Below the pieces are notes generated by a model that saw nothing but the letters and a program-made list of their open reading frames with translations, ran no database searches and was not told where the DNA came from. Shown here piece by piece: positions 23,268-25,827 of a stretch of 25,827 bases of DNA. Each line of letters starts with the position of its first letter. Positions within the stretch are counted from its first letter, which is position 1. Made by a program: the position numbers and the translations under genes. This DNA is from Candidatus Cloacimonadota bacterium (lineage in GTDB: Bacteria > Cloacimonadota > Cloacimonadia > JGIOTU-2): contig DRBZ01000002.1 of NCBI GenBank assembly GCA_011043895.1, positions 1 through 25,827 on the forward strand, given 5' to 3'.

Positions 23268-24284
23268 TTAACGATTTGTAATATGAACTTCTGAACCATC
23301 TTTTAGACCTATACCTCCAGAAATAATGACGGTATTTCCAGGTTGTAATCCCTTGATTATCTCAACTTCCAGTTCATTTGAGAGTCCGGTTTCAACTTGT
23401 TTCTTTTGTGCAATACCATTATTTACTACGTAGATGAAACTATCGTTTAGCAGTGCTGTCTTGGGAATGACGATAGTTCCAGGAGAGATTTCTGTCACAA
23501 TATCTGCGACTGCATACTGATTTGGTTTAAGCGCATGATCGTTGTTCTGGATAGTGATCTCACAAGGAAAAGTGCCGGAGAGCACATCAGCTTCTGGTGA
23601 AACAAAAGTTACTTTACCGATAAAAGTTTTTCCTGGCTCACTGTCCACATGAATATATGCTTTCTGTCCTGTTTTTATCTTGTTGATATCCACGTCTGAA
23701 ATATCAAATTTCATTTTAAGCACATCTAAATTTACAATACGCATAAGTGCAGGAGTCATCATTGGGGAAAAAGATTCCCCTTCCTTTTTCATCTTCATAG
23801 TGACAACACCATCAATAGGTGCGAGAATCTCCGTGTTCTTCTTCATGTATTCATACGCAGCTTTTGCAGTAAGATAGGCACTTTCGGTCTGATCAAACGT
23901 TTGCTTATCCATCGAACCCGAATTACTGAGCTTGAGAATTCGTTCGTAATTCTTTTTTGCAAAATCATACTGAGCTTTGGCTTGTGCCAGTTGCGTATCA
24001 TCCATCAAGGCAAGAAGCTGTCCTTTTGTTACCTGATCCCCTTCATCAACTACAAATTCTTTAACTTTTATACTGATCTCGGGTGCTACATAGGCAGATT
24101 TATAAGCCTTAAGTTTACCGGAATAAGTAATAATTTCTTCAATATCTTTTTGAATAACTTTATCTACTTCGACAAAATTTTTCCCTTCAGAGATAACTTC
24201 TTGTTCAACAGTTTCTTGTTTTGAACATCCCAAAATGAAGATTAGGATGAGTATCAAACCTGTGAGTAATTTTGTATATTTCAT
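23268..24284 (-). CDS. RND efflux periplasmic adaptor lipoprotein (membrane fusion protein)
   Basis: A 338-residue adaptor with a lipoprotein signal (hydrophobic 7-18, LGC with lipidated Cys20). Domains run in the usual order: first beta-barrel strand (VDKVIQKDIEEIITYSG), a half lipoyl motif (VKEFVVDEGDQVTKGQLLAL), an alpha-hairpin of about 60 residues (AQAKAQYDFAKKNYERILKL onward), the second lipoyl half (EILAPIDGVVTMKMKKEGES), then barrel and membrane-proximal domains. It links the inner-membrane pump to the outer-membrane channel. The hairpin is short, typical of adaptors anchored by lipid. It lies 12 bases after the TolC-like gene and 24 before the pump gene. Confidence 0.9.
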   Translation of the reverse strand: MKYTKLLTGLILILIFILGCSKQETVEQEVISEGKNFVEVDKVIQKDIEEIITYSGKLKAYKSAYVAPEISIKVKEFVVDEGDQVTKGQLLALMDDTQLAQAKAQYDFAKKNYERILKLSNSGSMDKQTFDQTESAYLTAKAAYEYMKKNTEILAPIDGVVTMKMKKEGESFSPMMTPALMRIVNLDVLKMKFDISDVDINKIKTGQKAYIHVDSEPGKTFIGKVTFVSPEADVLSGTFPCEITIQNNDHALKPNQYAVADIVTEISPGTIVIPKTALLNDSFIYVVNNGIAQKKQVETGLSNELEVEIIKGLQPGNTVIISGGIGLKDGSEVHITNR

Positions 24285-24296
24285 GAGAACCTCGTG

Positions 24297-25697
24297 TTAT
24301 TTATTTGTGTATTTGTTTAATGCGTATTTCGCGAGAATATAATCATAATAAGATGTTTGAACGTTCAACTCGCTTCCATAGAGCATCACTTCTGCATCCA
24401 TTAATTCGACGTTCGTGATCATCCCCTGATCGAAAAGATCGTTCACAATACTATAATTTTCCTGTGCATTCTTATATGCAAGCCTACTACTCACTACGCG
24501 TTTTGCTTTTGTAATGAGTTCATATAAGCTGTTTTCTGCTGCCATTAAGAGCTTTTGTCTAACATCTTCGAGTTGGAGTTTTGTGCTTTTATATTCATAA
24601 CTACTTCTTTTTAGATTAGTGTAATTTGTGCCACTATGAAAAATGGGAAGAGAAAAAACTGCTGCGAGGTTCCAGGATCTTGCACCATCCAAATTTAACT
24701 TATTATCCTGATCAAAGGTTCTGGTAAACTGAAGATTTAGAGAGGGAAGGAAATTTGTTATGGCGAGGGTATGAGCAGTCTTTGCGATCTTTTCTGTGAA
24801 CTCAAGACTCTTAATGTCAGGATTTTGTGTTTTTACCAGAGAAAGAATATGTGTGAGTGTGTCATACTTGGTAACTTCATTTATCTGTTCGATATTTTTA
24901 ATTTCCAAATCATACATACTCAGATCGATCTTGTCCGGCATACTTGCCTGTGAGAGTTTTTCAAGACCCAGTAGGTTGAACCATGAAGTTTTCAAGATAT
25001 TAAGCCCATTCTTCAATTCCTCTACTGTAATATGATCATTTTCGACCTTTACCTGCCATTGCAGCACGTCAGATTTCTTTGCCATGCCCACATCGAATTT
25101 CTCTGTGATCTTCTTGAGTTGTGCTTTACTTGACGCAAGACTTTTTTCTGCGATTGTGATCATGTCTTGAAACCTGAGTATATTAAAATATATCCCGGCA
25201 ACTTCATATTCCAGATCGTTTTGTTTACTCTCTAAATTTTGCAGAGCTGCACCAGAATTCAAGCGTGCTATTTTGTAACCAAGAATAACTTTCCCTCCGT
25301 TGAATATGGGCTGCTGAACGGTCAGGTTGGTGGTATAGGTTGTTTTATACACACCTCCGGATAACATCCCTGCAGAGATAGGCACATAATTTCCATTGGG
25401 GATTCCTGAGGGATCATAGACAGGTAATTGCATAATCTCATTTGCAGCTTCATAAGTATCATTATCGATCCTGACTGCCGTTGCATTGAAATCTACTTTA
25501 GGGAAAAAATTTGTGAGTGCATTTTTTTCATTCCACTTGGATTGCTGATACGTATACTTTTGTGCATTGAAGCTTTTATTATTTTTAAGTGCAATTGAAA
25601 TAGCATTATCTAAAGACATTGCATAAAGGTGGGTGGAAAATAGAAGCAATGTAATTGAAACGAAAATAATTTTACGTTTCTTGAAATTAATACGCAT
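24297..25697 (-). CDS. TolC-family outer-membrane efflux channel
   Basis: A 466-residue protein with a signal peptide (hydrophobic 10-22, cleavage near LYA-M, residue 26). The two long-helix repeats of the OEP family are visible. The first begins LDNAISIALKNNKSFNAQKY with the strand-forming VTLTNLTVQQPIFNGGKVILGYK-like segment near 122-142. The second begins SLVKTQNPDIKSLEFTEK near 286 and has SLPIFHSGTNYTNLKRS around 350. It would trimerise into a channel across the outer membrane and periplasm. It is the first gene of the three-gene efflux operon, with AGGAG about 7 bases before the ATG. Confidence 0.9.
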   Translation of the reverse strand: MRINFKKRKIIFVSITLLLFSTHLYAMSLDNAISIALKNNKSFNAQKYTYQQSKWNEKNALTNFFPKVDFNATAVRIDNDTYEAANEIMQLPVYDPSGIPNGNYVPISAGMLSGGVYKTTYTTNLTVQQPIFNGGKVILGYKIARLNSGAALQNLESKQNDLEYEVAGIYFNILRFQDMITIAEKSLASSKAQLKKITEKFDVGMAKKSDVLQWQVKVENDHITVEELKNGLNILKTSWFNLLGLEKLSQASMPDKIDLSMYDLEIKNIEQINEVTKYDTLTHILSLVKTQNPDIKSLEFTEKIAKTAHTLAITNFLPSLNLQFTRTFDQDNKLNLDGARSWNLAAVFSLPIFHSGTNYTNLKRSSYEYKSTKLQLEDVRQKLLMAAENSLYELITKAKRVVSSRLAYKNAQENYSIVNDLFDQGMITNVELMDAEVMLYGSELNVQTSYYDYILAKYALNKYTNK

Positions 25698-25746
25698 ATT
25701 TTTCTCCTACATATAAGTTTTATTTTTTTGGTTATTATGTTTACAC

Positions 25747-25752
25747 ATTATA
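25747..25752 (-). promoter_or_regulatory. Possible -10 of the efflux operon promoter
   Basis: A perfect TATAAT lies on the minus strand about 50 bases before the TolC-like start codon. No good -35 is present at 16-18 bases, so the promoter may need an activator. The palindrome at 25792-25807 lies about 40 bases further upstream. Confidence 0.35.
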
Positions 25753-25791
25753 CTGTTTTGATCAAAAAAGGTTTAGCGCTCAATGCCCGAA

Positions 25792-25807
25792 TCCGTCAGC
25801 TGACGGA
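25792..25807. repeat. Perfect 16-bp palindrome TCCGTCAGCTGACGGA
   Basis: TCCGTCAGCTGACGGA is its own reverse complement over all 16 bases. It is more GC-rich than its surroundings. It lies about 95 bases upstream of the efflux operon's first start codon and 20 bases from the window end. It could be an operator for a dimeric regulator, an outlying repeat, or a hairpin at the end of a neighbouring gene. No second copy was noticed in this window. Confidence 0.5.
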
Positions 25808-25827
25808 GAAGAGCAGTGAGAAAAGCA

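Noticed and set aside
1..25827. CRISPR arrays, tRNA and rRNA genes
   Set aside because: No spaced direct repeats, cloverleaf-like intergenic segments or conserved rRNA sequence were seen in the short gaps between genes.

Overview
The window looks like chromosome of an AT-rich, diderm, probably anaerobic bacterium. The diderm evidence is lipoproteins with lipoboxes, a beta-barrel protein ending in an aromatic residue, and a TolC/adaptor/RND efflux set. Gene content (HemW, ScpA, an 'asparagine synthetase B-like' secreted protein, NapH-type and ferredoxin-like Fe-S proteins, sigma-54 signalling) suggests the FCB / Cloacimonadota-like part of the tree. That placement is an inference from memory of gene families, not a measurement.

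Layout. The left edge (1-190) holds the first 40 codons of an IS481-type transposase on the minus strand. Next, on the plus strand, come a lipoprotein, a PAP2 phosphatase and a mutY-like DNA glycosylase broken by an in-frame amber codon. A minus-strand run (7209 to 2483) encodes an acyl-ACP/CoA synthetase, signal peptidase I, HemW and a secreted protein of unknown function. A plus-strand pair follows (site-2 protease, ScpA), then a minus-strand ECF sigma / anti-sigma / periplasmic helical protein operon (10400 to 8767). A second acyl-CoA synthetase (10649-12352) diverges from it.

The most interesting part is 12409-18720. A near-perfect sigma-54 promoter (TTGGCACGATTTTCGCC, 12544-12560) has an NtrC-box-like dyad about 110 bases upstream. 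It precedes a co-directional run: two small secreted proteins with Gly/Asn-rich tracts (one also with a DxDGDG calcium-type motif), a frameshifted outer-membrane barrel protein, a membrane histidine kinase whose only two cysteines lie in the predicted periplasmic sensor loop, an NtrC-family sigma-54 activator, a NapH-type membrane Fe-S protein, and an exported protein with four ferredoxin motifs. I read this as an autoregulated envelope or redox module. Its biological job is not known to me.

The right part holds an HD-domain hydrolase, a small membrane protein, and a complete RND efflux operon on the minus strand (TolC, adaptor lipoprotein, inner-membrane pump). A perfect 16-bp palindrome lies upstream of that operon near the window end. 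I saw no rRNA, tRNA or CRISPR, and no gene-free stretch over 300 bases. The longest gaps (122-367, 10401-10648, 12353-12601) are described in the features.
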